Part shown: one piece after another, positions 18,123 through 25,392 of the stretch
How the letters are laid out: each line of letters starts with the position of its first letter
Position numbering within the stretch: the stretch's first letter is position 1
Source of the DNA: Bacteroidales bacterium
Lineage (GTDB): Bacteria > Bacteroidota > Bacteroidia > Bacteroidales > Marinilabiliaceae
Direction: 5' to 3'
DNA: 64,000 bases
NCBI GenBank assembly: GCA_003249255.1
Contig: QKJP01000049.1
Span: 248,001-312,000 of the forward strand
The notes under the pieces: generated by a model
What the model was told of the DNA's origin: nothing
What the model saw: the letters and a program-made list of their open reading frames with translations, nothing else
Database searches by the model: none
Translations under genes and position numbers: made by a program

Positions 18123-19238
18123 TTACACCACCTTTTTATAACTCTGTATTACTACTGCATTTACAACCAATCCGATAATTAGAATGGCCGTCATTTGCTT
18201 TCGGATATCAAACAACGTACTGCCTTTTAAAACCACCAGCCTGATAATATCCACCAAATAATAAGTGGGGTTAATTGTATTGATACCCTGCGCCCAGACC
18301 GGCATGCTGTCGGCAGAGGTAAATAAGCCACTCAGCAAGATGAAGATGATCATAAAAAAGAGCATCACAAACATGGCTTGCACCTGATTGTCAGAAATCG
18401 TTGATATTAAAAAACCAATGCCCAACACAGAAAATAAGTAAACCGTAACCACGCCGTATAATAAAACGATGCTACCCTGTATTTCTAAATTATACAGAAA
18501 AACGGCGACACATAGCCCTAAGGTCAATTGAAACAATCCGACCACCATAAAAGGGAAGAGCTTGCCAATGATAAATTGGAGTTTTGTTACGGGGGTAACA
18601 TTTAACTGTTCGATGGTTCCCATTTCTTTTTCGCGTACAATATTTAAGGCCGACAACAAAATGCCCATAATGGTGATGAGAATGGCTAGTACGCCCGGCA
18701 ACATAAGCGACTTGTAATCTAGCAAGGGATTAAACCAATTGGAGTTGGTAACGTTAATTTGTTTTGGGACTTCGATTTTACCTTGTGTTACGCTAAAAGC
18801 ATATTCGGCCGCAAATCCGCCTAAAATATTTCCTGCATAAGAAGCTGCTAAAATGGCGACAGTGCTGTTGATGGCATTTACAGTAATAGCAACCCTTGGG
18901 TGTTCGTTGTTGTAAATGTCCTTTTCGAACGAATGCGGTATCTCTATTAAAATATCCGTTTTGCCTTTTTCAAGCATGCGAATGCCTTGTTTTTTTGAAG
19001 TTGAAAAATCATTTAATATAAAATAGCTCGACGCTTGAAGTTTAGAGATAATCTTTTGAGATGTCGACGAGCGGTCTAAATCAACCACTCCCATCGAAAT
19101 GTTTTTAATGTCGTTATTGGCTGCGTAAATCAATATAATTAACTGAACGACAGGAAGCATGATGATCAGTCTCAGGATAATTTTATTCCTGAATATCTGC
19201 TTAAATTCTTTTTGTATTAATGCTCTGATGGTTCTCAT
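18123..19238 (-). CDS. ABC-2 type efflux permease (YbhR/YhhJ-like), second permease
   Basis: A 371-residue inner-membrane permease with one N-terminal membrane segment (IILRLIIMLPVVQLIILIYA), a large periplasmic domain (about 45-170) and five C-terminal segments. ABC-2 landmarks include REKEMGTIEQLNVTPV, where the cytoplasmic coupling helix lies, and NPTYYLVDIIR near the end. It is the last gene of a six-gene operon and probably pairs with the preceding permease. The gap to that gene is 3 bases. It could export drugs or dyes, or a lipid-like substrate. The substrate is not readable from sequence. Confidence 0.88.
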   Translation of the reverse strand: MRTIRALIQKEFKQIFRNKIILRLIIMLPVVQLIILIYAANNDIKNISMGVVDLDRSSTSQKIISKLQASSYFILNDFSTSKKQGIRMLEKGKTDILIEIPHSFEKDIYNNEHPRVAITVNAINSTVAILAASYAGNILGGFAAEYAFSVTQGKIEVPKQINVTNSNWFNPLLDYKSLMLPGVLAILITIMGILLSALNIVREKEMGTIEQLNVTPVTKLQFIIGKLFPFMVVGLFQLTLGLCVAVFLYNLEIQGSIVLLYGVVTVYLFSVLGIGFLISTISDNQVQAMFVMLFFMIIFILLSGLFTSADSMPVWAQGINTINPTYYLVDIIRLVVLKGSTLFDIRKQMTAILIIGLVVNAVVIQSYKKVV

Positions 19239-19241
19239 TTG

Positions 19242-20348
19242 TCAGCTCACTTTCTTTTTTGATTGAACAATGCTAACTCTAATCATAACTATTATCATCC
19301 CCAAAAGAACACTTAACTGCATCCAAATATCCTGTATACCTGTTCCTTTTATCATAACCGATTTAATGGCCTCGATAAACCATTTTGCGGGAGATACCTG
19401 ACAAATTACTTGCAGCCAAAGGGGCATGTTCTTTATCGGATAAATAAATCCTGACAATAAAACGGTTGGTAAAAAGAGTAACACAATCGACATGATAAGG
19501 GCGACTTGCTGAGTTTCGGCGAATGATGCTATCATTATTCCCAGCGATAAAGCAGCAAACAGAAACATTAGGTTTACCAGTGCCAATAAGAATAGATTTC
19601 CGTTAATAGGCATCCCGAAAATAAATACAGCCATCAATAAAATAATGCAAGTGTCTATCATCGAGATGACGAGATAAGGAATAACCTTACCGGTAATTAT
19701 GGTAATCGGACTTAAGGGTGAAACCGTAATGACACGCATGGTGCCGGTTTCTTTTTCTTTCGCCAAAGAAACGGCCGTCATCAGAGCCGAAATCAACATC
19801 ATAATTAAAGCCAACACGCCGGGAACAAACATGTACACACCTTTTTGTTCGGGGTTGAAAAGCATTTTGGTGGTGGTCTCAAAAAGAAGAGTCTGCCCCA
19901 AATCTTTATTTAATTCGTTTTGATAATCTTTAATAATCGAATGGGCATAATTGCTAAGCGCAATGGCCACATTTAAATCCGAAGCATCGGCTATTAATTG
20001 AATCTGTACATTTTTTTCACGGTAAAAAGTTTGAGCAAATCCCGGTGGAAATACAATGGCCATTTTGATTTTTCCGCTTCTAAAAACTTCTTGTAATTCT
20101 TTATTTGTTTGAAGCGATGCTTTTTGCAAAAAGTAACCCGAAGACACAATTTTATTAGTAAGTCCTATCGACAATTCATCTTTTGAGTTATCCAAAATTG
20201 CGATTTCTGCATTGTTGATATCGTTAGTAATGGCATACCCAAAAAGGATGACCAGAATTACCGGCATGACAAACAATATGAGCAAGGCTCGTTTGTCGCG
20301 TACAATGTGGCGAAACTCTTTTATTATAAACGATTTCAGTTCTTGCAT
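19242..20348 (-). CDS. ABC-2 type efflux permease (YbhS-like), first permease
   Basis: A 368-residue inner-membrane permease built like its downstream neighbour: N-terminal segment (ALLILFVMPVILVILFGYAI), periplasmic domain with FPPGFAQTFYREKNVQ, then five C-terminal segments with AKEKETGTMRVITVSPLSP and SPAKWFIEAIKSVMIKGTG. The two permeases are clear paralogues and probably form a heterodimer, as in E. coli YbhS/YbhR. It starts 6 bases after the second ATPase gene, so the operon is tightly packed. Confidence 0.88.
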   Translation of the reverse strand: MQELKSFIIKEFRHIVRDKRALLILFVMPVILVILFGYAITNDINNAEIAILDNSKDELSIGLTNKIVSSGYFLQKASLQTNKELQEVFRSGKIKMAIVFPPGFAQTFYREKNVQIQLIADASDLNVAIALSNYAHSIIKDYQNELNKDLGQTLLFETTTKMLFNPEQKGVYMFVPGVLALIMMLISALMTAVSLAKEKETGTMRVITVSPLSPITIITGKVIPYLVISMIDTCIILLMAVFIFGMPINGNLFLLALVNLMFLFAALSLGIMIASFAETQQVALIMSIVLLFLPTVLLSGFIYPIKNMPLWLQVICQVSPAKWFIEAIKSVMIKGTGIQDIWMQLSVLLGMIIVMIRVSIVQSKKKVS

Positions 20349-20354
20349 TTCACA

Positions 20355-21092
20355 TTATTCTTGGGTTGATGCGCCTCTTGCTAATAAATAAAATACTTCG
20401 TCCATGGTAGAGGCATCAAATAGTTTTTTAAGATTATCGGGTGTATCAATGGCCTCAATTTTACCATCTACCATAATCGAAACCCGGTTGCAATATTCTG
20501 CTTCGTCCATGTAATGTGTGGTTACAAAGACCGTAGTGCCGGAATCGGCGGTTTCGTAAATCAGTTCCCAAAACTGCCGGCGAGTTATGGGGTCTACACC
20601 GCCTGTGGGCTCATCCAAAAAAACTATTTTAGGGTCGTGTATCAATGCCAACGAAAAAGACAATTTTTGTTTCCACCCCAAGGGCAAAGAAGCCACTAAG
20701 CTGTTTGCTTCTTCCATAAGGTTTAAACGTATGAGCAATTGCTCGGTTTTCTCCTTTATTTTAGTGTTTGATAAACCATAAATGGTTCCAAAAAAATTAA
20801 TGTTTTCTTTGATGGTCAAATCTTCGTACAACGAGAATTTCTGACTCATGTAGCCGATGTTCTTTTTAATTTGCTCGCGTTGGGTAAAAACATCAAATCC
20901 GGCAACACTTGCTTTGCCCGATGTTGGATGAAGTAAACCGCAAAGCATGCGCATTGCAGTTGTTTTGCCGGCGCCATTGGCTCCCAAAAAACCAAATATT
21001 TCCCCTTTATCAACTTTAAAAGTGATGTTGTTAACGGCAGTAAAGGAACCGAAACACTTTGTTAAATTTTCTGTTTTGATGCTTGCTTCCAT
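20355..21092 (-). CDS. ABC transporter ATPase, second half of a YbhF-like pair
   Basis: A 245-residue ATPase for the adjoining permeases. Walker A is GANGAGKTT, Walker B IVFLDEPTGGVDP, and the signature reads LPLGWKQKL in place of LSGGQ. That form is typical of the C-terminal half of YbhF. I start it at the ATG at 21092, where it overlaps the stop codon of the first ATPase gene (TAATG). An ATG 36 bases upstream would add 12 residues inside that gene and is less likely. In E. coli the two halves are one polypeptide. Confidence 0.88.
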   Translation of the reverse strand: MEASIKTENLTKCFGSFTAVNNITFKVDKGEIFGFLGANGAGKTTAMRMLCGLLHPTSGKASVAGFDVFTQREQIKKNIGYMSQKFSLYEDLTIKENINFFGTIYGLSNTKIKEKTEQLLIRLNLMEEANSLVASLPLGWKQKLSFSLALIHDPKIVFLDEPTGGVDPITRRQFWELIYETADSGTTVFVTTHYMDEAEYCNRVSIMVDGKIEAIDTPDNLKKLFDASTMDEVFYLLARGASTQE

Positions 21093-22009
21093 TATTCGGC
21101 CGTTTTTTTCATTAACTCCATAAAGCAATCTTCAATTCCGGCATCAATGCTTTTTATCTCGATATTCTCATGGCCTAAACCATGTAGATAATCTTGGATG
21201 ATAATTGCAGTAGTATCTTGGTTTTTAAGGGCTAAATGAACCGTTTGCCCAAAAGCATAACACGAATAGGTTTCTTTAAAATTTCTTAAATCCTTTAAAA
21301 GTTGATACAATTTTTTTGACTTAACAGAATAAAGAGGATGAGTAAACGATTTTATAATTGCTACGGGAGTATCAATGGCCATGATTTCACCCTCCTGTAT
21401 CAGTGCAATGCGCTCGCATAGAACTGCTTCATCCATGTAGGGAGTGGATACAAGAATGGTTATTCCTTTTTCCTGCAGCCTTTTTAACATGCCCCAAAAC
21501 TCCTTTCGTGATACCGGGTCAACACCGGTTGTGGGTTCGTCTAAAAACAACACTTTGGGTTGATGCACCAAGGCACAGCAGAGTGCCAACTTTTGTTTCA
21601 TCCCTCCGGAAAGTTTTCCGGCCGGCCGCTCTTTAAAAGGTGCAATGTGCTCATAAATGTCTTTAATCAAATGATAATTATCCTCTATTGTTCCACCAAA
21701 AATAGAAGCAAAGAAATTTAGGTTTTCATACACGGTAAGGTCTTGGTAAAGCGAAAATCGACCCGGCATATATCCTACAATTCGGCGAATGTTTTTAGCA
21801 TCTTTTTCAACATCAAAACCATGTACAGATGCTGAACCGCTTGTGGCCGCCGATAAAGTCACCAAAATATCAAACAAGGTGGATTTACCGGCTCCATCGG
21901 CTCCGATTAAACCAAACAGTTCCCCTTGTTTTATACTCATGTTAATGTTGTTCAAGGCTGTTTTTGAACCAAATACTTTTGATATTTTTTTAATCTCAAT
22001 TGTATTCAT
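21092..22009 (-). CDS. ABC transporter ATPase, first half of a YbhF-like pair
   Basis: A 305-residue ATPase with Walker A GADGAGKST (about 38-46), signature LSGGMKQKLALCCALV (about 136-151) and Walker B VLFLDEPTTGVDP. The Asp in Walker A and the extra 60-residue C-terminal domain resemble the N-terminal half of E. coli YbhF. The start overlaps the HlyD gene stop by 4 bases (ATGA) and its own stop overlaps the next ATPase start, so expression is translationally coupled. Confidence 0.9.
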   Translation of the reverse strand: MNTIEIKKISKVFGSKTALNNINMSIKQGELFGLIGADGAGKSTLFDILVTLSAATSGSASVHGFDVEKDAKNIRRIVGYMPGRFSLYQDLTVYENLNFFASIFGGTIEDNYHLIKDIYEHIAPFKERPAGKLSGGMKQKLALCCALVHQPKVLFLDEPTTGVDPVSRKEFWGMLKRLQEKGITILVSTPYMDEAVLCERIALIQEGEIMAIDTPVAIIKSFTHPLYSVKSKKLYQLLKDLRNFKETYSCYAFGQTVHLALKNQDTTAIIIQDYLHGLGHENIEIKSIDAGIEDCFMELMKKTAE

Positions 22010-22947
22010 TCCATGGGTGTGAGTTGCACTTCGCCGGGCATTCCTATTTTCATACCGCCATCATTCTTAACACTTATTTTTACGGCATACACAAGGTTTA
22101 CCCGTTCGTCTTTGGTCTGAATCACTTTTGGTGAAAACTCGGCTTTGCTTGCAATCCAAGTAACAATTCCTTCGTACTCTTTGTATTTACCTTTCGGAGC
22201 ATCAATAAAAACCTTAACTGCTTGGTTTATTTTTACGTCCGAAATTTGCTCGCCAGAAAAGTAAGCTCTCAAGATGATGTTTTCAATATCAGCCACTTTG
22301 TAAAGCGGTTTACCGGGAGCCGCAAATTCTCCGGCATGCGCAAATTTGGTGAGTACGGTTCCTTTTGTTGGATTGCGAATAATGCTTTTGCTAATCATAT
22401 CATTCACTTGCATTATTTGTGCACGAAGGGGTTCTGCTTCGGCAAGAATCCCGTCTGTTTGAACCTCCAGAGTCGATTGCATACTAATTAATTGGCGATT
22501 GATAACTTCTACCTGAGCTTTAATATCATCCAATTGTTTTGTGGTTGCTGCACCCGAATGGACGAGCTTCTCAAAGCGCGATTGTTCTTGTTGGGCTGTA
22601 TGCAGTTGTTCTTTTAATACATCCAATTGTGCCGAGGCGTTGGGTACTTTTTTATGAAGTGCTTTAATGGCCGCTTGCAGTTGAACTTTCTTTAAATAGA
22701 GTTGCATGGTGTCAATGTAGCCAACTTGCCGGTCTTCATTTAGAATCGAGCCTTCTTCCAAATTAAGACTCATTATTCTGCCGCTTCCTTCGGAGGAAAC
22801 AATTATTTCAACCGCTTCAAAATTCCCATAGGCATCTGGTTCATGATTGCCGTTACTGCAATTTTGAAAGCACGTTGCAATGCCCAAAAGTAAGATTGAC
22901 AATAATAAATGTCTCGTGTTGTAATATTTGTAAATACATTTACGCAT
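22006..22947 (-). CDS. HlyD-family periplasmic adaptor (YbhG-like), probable lipoprotein
   Basis: A 313-residue membrane-fusion protein linking the ABC permeases to the outer-membrane TolC. It has an N-terminal hydrophobic stretch with a lipobox-like cysteine near residues 26-31 (LLLGIATCFQNC), a first lipoyl half (GRIMSLNLEEGSIL), a coiled-coil hairpin (about 80-170), the second lipoyl half (IRNPTKGTVLTKFAHAGEF) and a beta-barrel domain ending VYAVKISVKND. It is the second gene of the efflux operon, following the TolC gene after a 78-base gap that contains a repeat arm. Confidence 0.9.
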   Translation of the reverse strand: MRKCIYKYYNTRHLLLSILLLGIATCFQNCSNGNHEPDAYGNFEAVEIIVSSEGSGRIMSLNLEEGSILNEDRQVGYIDTMQLYLKKVQLQAAIKALHKKVPNASAQLDVLKEQLHTAQQEQSRFEKLVHSGAATTKQLDDIKAQVEVINRQLISMQSTLEVQTDGILAEAEPLRAQIMQVNDMISKSIIRNPTKGTVLTKFAHAGEFAAPGKPLYKVADIENIILRAYFSGEQISDVKINQAVKVFIDAPKGKYKEYEGIVTWIASKAEFSPKVIQTKDERVNLVYAVKISVKNDGGMKIGMPGEVQLTPME

Positions 22948-22956
22948 AATTAAAAA

Positions 22957-22990
22957 TCTTTGTGTCTCTGCGACTCTGTGTTTGTATTTT
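22957..22990. repeat. ACACAGAG repeat, single arm
   Basis: The sequence TTTGTGTCTCTGCGACTCTGTG, in the gap between the TolC and HlyD genes, matches the right arm of the hairpins at 14878-14945 and 38321-38388. No left arm is present. Confidence 0.5.
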
Positions 22991-23025
22991 TTGTTATCCT
23001 GTTAATTGTAAATAAATGTTTGTAA

Positions 23026-24363
23026 TCAGTTTCCTTTTAATGCGTTGTAATTAATAATGGCTTGCAATAACTGAATTTCGTGCAATTTCAAATTTAATTT
23101 TGCCCGATTTTCAGCATTAAGTTCCCGTATGTAATCGGTCGATGTGCTTATGCCGTTGTTAAGTCTTGTTTCTTCAGCAATCCTTATTGCTGTTCTTTTT
23201 GTAATAATTTCTTCATCTTTATCAATCAAGCTTTTAAACTTTTCAATTTCAATTAACTGTCCTGAAAGTTGGATGGTGTTATTCTTTAAGAAATCCGTTC
23301 TTTGAGAAGTAATCAACTCTTTTTGATAGATAAGTGATTGGGTTTCGTGCTTGCCGTATAGCCTGTTGGTGATGGGAATTGTAAGCCGTATCCCGGCTAT
23401 TCCGTAGGAGTCTAATTCATCGTTAAACATATTTAGGCCGGGCTTGCCGTATCCTCCGGAAGCAAACAAATACAGTTTAGGATTATTCTTTGTTTTGATG
23501 AGTGAAATTCGACTTTGAAAACTCATGTCTTGCGCACTAAAAAGCTTTAGTTCGGGTCTGTTGTTTATCGTATCATTATTTAGTAAAACAGCATTTGGAA
23601 ATTTTAATGCAAGGTTGTCCGGCAATGATTGTCCGCATAAATAGCCCAAAGATTGAAGCAGATTTTTGCGGTTTGCTTGAATTTCTATAATTCGCTGTTC
23701 GGCATTGATATGTTCGACCTCCAAATTGTCAATGTCTTTTTGTAAGGCCAATCCGCCGGTCAGTAAATTAGTCAGCTTCTCGATGTTCAGTTCAATATCT
23801 CGAATAAAAACATTGGTAAGGTTAAGGTTCTCCTCCAAGAGAAGGATTCCTAAATACAGGGAGCTGATTCTATCTTTAAGCTGCCGGTTATAACTCGCTG
23901 TTTGCGCATTGTTAATTTCTAAGGTTGATGCTTGTAGCTCTTTTAACTGTTTGATGTATCCGCCGTCATAAATCAATTGAGTGAAATCGATAGTGCCGTT
24001 ATACCGGTCTTTAGGTAATTCCGGCATGCCGGGCATTTTAATTGGAAGTTCGGTAACATCGCTTTGATAAGTGAACTGTCCGTTTAATTCAATTTTAGGT
24101 AAATAGCCCGATGTTGCCACTTTTTGCTCTTCGATAGTTATGTGCTTGTATGTATCGAGTTGACGGTTGATTTCTGAGTTTTCTATCGCTAATCGATAAC
24201 AATCGTCTAACAATAAAGTATCCTTTTGGGCAGATGCACGATGATTCATCAAGAATACTAATGCCAAATAAATAGCGGTCAATCTTATCGAAAGCAAGCC
24301 TTTTGCCTTTGAGTTTGAATAATGAGTATTCCAAGCTTCGATAGGTTGATGTGTGACTTTCAT
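23026..24363 (-). CDS. TolC family outer-membrane efflux protein
   Basis: Outer-membrane channel for the tripartite exporter. The 445-residue protein has a signal peptide ending near NHRASAQ and two TolC repeats rich in coiled coil, including DFTQLIYDGGYIKQL (about 125-140) and the second half starting near the IRLTIPITNRLYGKHE segment. I start at the ATG at 24363. A TTG seven codons upstream is possible but not needed. It is the first gene of the operon TolC-HlyD-ATPase-ATPase-permease-permease, which contains every part of a type I-like exporter. Confidence 0.9.
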   Translation of the reverse strand: MKVTHQPIEAWNTHYSNSKAKGLLSIRLTAIYLALVFLMNHRASAQKDTLLLDDCYRLAIENSEINRQLDTYKHITIEEQKVATSGYLPKIELNGQFTYQSDVTELPIKMPGMPELPKDRYNGTIDFTQLIYDGGYIKQLKELQASTLEINNAQTASYNRQLKDRISSLYLGILLLEENLNLTNVFIRDIELNIEKLTNLLTGGLALQKDIDNLEVEHINAEQRIIEIQANRKNLLQSLGYLCGQSLPDNLALKFPNAVLLNNDTINNRPELKLFSAQDMSFQSRISLIKTKNNPKLYLFASGGYGKPGLNMFNDELDSYGIAGIRLTIPITNRLYGKHETQSLIYQKELITSQRTDFLKNNTIQLSGQLIEIEKFKSLIDKDEEIITKRTAIRIAEETRLNNGISTSTDYIRELNAENRAKLNLKLHEIQLLQAIINYNALKGN

Positions 24364-24460
24364 TTCTATTGCTTTTATCCTCAAAATGAATCTATAATAT
24401 ACGCCAATAAAAACTAAAAAGCTTCTAATTTGTATTCTTATCGATGCAACATATTTGTCG

Positions 24461-24468
24461 TATCTTTG
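24461..24468 (+). promoter_or_regulatory. Putative -7 box (TATCTTTG) for the toxin-antitoxin pair
   Basis: This exact TAnnTTTG match lies 24 bases before the antitoxin ATG. An AAGGA ribosome-binding site follows it. Confidence 0.35.
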
Positions 24469-24492
24469 TAAAAGAGATTAAAAGGAAATGAG

Positions 24493-24720
24493 ATGGAATT
24501 AACTTTAAATATAAAAGAGGAAAAAAAAATTGCATCTTTTCTTAATATGCTTAAGGAGATGGATTTTGTTGAGATTATTGATGTTAAGGAAGGTAAGGAA
24601 GATATCCCCATCGAGCATCAAAAACTATTGGATGAAAGATTAAAAAAGATTGAGTCAGGTAAAGCAACATTCAAAAGTTGGGATGAAATAAAAAAGAAGT
24701 ATGAAGATAAGGCATTATAG
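24493..24720 (+). CDS. Antitoxin-like small protein of a RelE/ParE module
   Basis: A 75-residue highly charged protein (MELTLNIKEEKKIASFLNML...). The C-terminal half, LLDERLKKIESGKATFKSWDEIKKKYE, resembles the toxin-wrapping tail of addiction-module antitoxins. No DNA-binding domain is obvious. Its last 20 bases overlap the toxin gene at 24701, the usual arrangement in these modules. The function is inferred from size, sequence pattern and partner. Confidence 0.75.
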   Translation: MELTLNIKEEKKIASFLNMLKEMDFVEIIDVKEGKEDIPIEHQKLLDERLKKIESGKATFKSWDEIKKKYEDKAL

Positions 24721-25009
24721 TGTTGTATTTTCTGACGATGCTGAGAATGATTTTCAGGAATCATATGAATACTATAATGATGATAATTCTAATGTTGCCG
24801 ATCTTTTCTTTAGGCAAATAAATGCAAGTCTTGACCTAATTAAGTCAAATCCGTTTTTATTTCTCATTCTTCAGAATAATATTCGGAAGTTTACAGTTAA
24901 GAAATTTCCTTTTTTAATCTACTTTCAAGTTGAGGATGATGTCATAAAAGTAATTGCTATTTTTCATACAAGTAGAAGTCCCGAGGTATGGAAAGATAGA
25001 ATTCAATGA
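24701..25009 (+). CDS. RelE/ParE-family toxin
   Basis: A 102-residue protein with the ParE/RelE fold pattern: an N-terminal beta-strand (YSVVFSDDAENDFQESYEYY), two helices, then the antiparallel strands NIRKFTVKKFPFLIYFQVEDDVIKVIAIFHTSRSP. The ending IFHTSRSPEVWKDR is typical of ParE-like toxins. It follows and overlaps its antitoxin. Sequence alone does not tell whether the target is ribosome-bound mRNA (RelE) or gyrase (ParE). Confidence 0.82.
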   Translation: MKIRHYSVVFSDDAENDFQESYEYYNDDNSNVADLFFRQINASLDLIKSNPFLFLILQNNIRKFTVKKFPFLIYFQVEDDVIKVIAIFHTSRSPEVWKDRIQ

Positions 25010-25103
25010 CATTGTTTTCTCAGTGTAAAACATATTGTGATAGAATGAGGCATTTATATATTGTCTGAGAATTATAATTAAATGACACTTTTTCCTCTTT
25101 TTT

Positions 25104-25134
25104 TTTGTACTTCAAAAAAACAGTCCTATTTTTG
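25104..25134 (+). promoter_or_regulatory. Promoter of the ilv-leu operon
   Basis: A -33 element TTTG (25104-25107) and a -7 element TATTTTTG (25127-25134) are separated by 19 bases, the expected Bacteroidota primary-sigma layout. Transcription would start near 25141, about 22 bases before the leader peptide ATG. Confidence 0.75.
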
Positions 25135-25162
25135 CTAACGTAAAAAGCAACACGTATTTAAG

Positions 25163-25225
25163 ATGAAATTCAATACAGTACTTATTCTCGACATTATTGT
25201 ACTCGTGGTTTTAAACCGGGGGTAG
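25163..25225 (+). CDS. ilvL: Branched-chain amino acid leader peptide (ilv leader)
   Basis: A 20-codon frame: MKFNTVLILDIIVLVVLNRG, stop TAG at 25223. Eleven of its 20 residues are Val, Leu or Ile (four, four and three), grouped at positions 6-17. It starts about 22 bases after the predicted transcription start and ends 40 bases before the terminator stem. It would act by ribosome stalling when charged tRNA for Val, Leu or Ile runs short, in the manner of the enterobacterial ilvGMEDA leader. The symbol is given by analogy. Homology to E. coli IlvL is not implied. Confidence 0.8.
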   Translation: MKFNTVLILDIIVLVVLNRG

Positions 25226-25278
25226 TGAGAATGCTGTATAGTTAATTGAACAAAAATATAAACTAAAGCCTTTCTCAC
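25225..25278 (+). promoter_or_regulatory. Antiterminator of the ilv attenuator
   Basis: GTGAGAA (25225-25231) is a perfect complement of TTCTCAC (25272-25278), and inside it TAGTT (25239-25243) pairs with AACTA (25261-25265). The outer pairing consumes part of the terminator's left arm, so the two structures exclude each other. The left strand starts at the leader stop codon, so a ribosome at the stop would cover it while a ribosome stalled upstream would leave it free. Confidence 0.7.
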
Positions 25279-25300
25279 ATGTTATGAGAAAGGCTTTTTT
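25265..25300 (+). terminator. Attenuator terminator before ilvD
   Basis: A perfect 13-bp stem (25265-25277 with 25285-25297), a 7-base loop and a run of six Ts (25295-25300). It lies 93 bases before ilvD with no gene between it and the leader, so it must be conditional. Confidence 0.85.
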
Positions 25301-25392
25301 GTGTATTACACATTTAGATTGAAAATAAAAATTTGAAGATGAGCATAAAACAAGCATAAGTTTTATGTGGCCAAATAGATAAACAAGTAAAA

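Noticed and set aside
18123-24363. Horizontally acquired island for the efflux operon
   Set aside because: The base composition looks slightly GC-richer, but there is no integrase, tRNA junction or flanking repeat pair.
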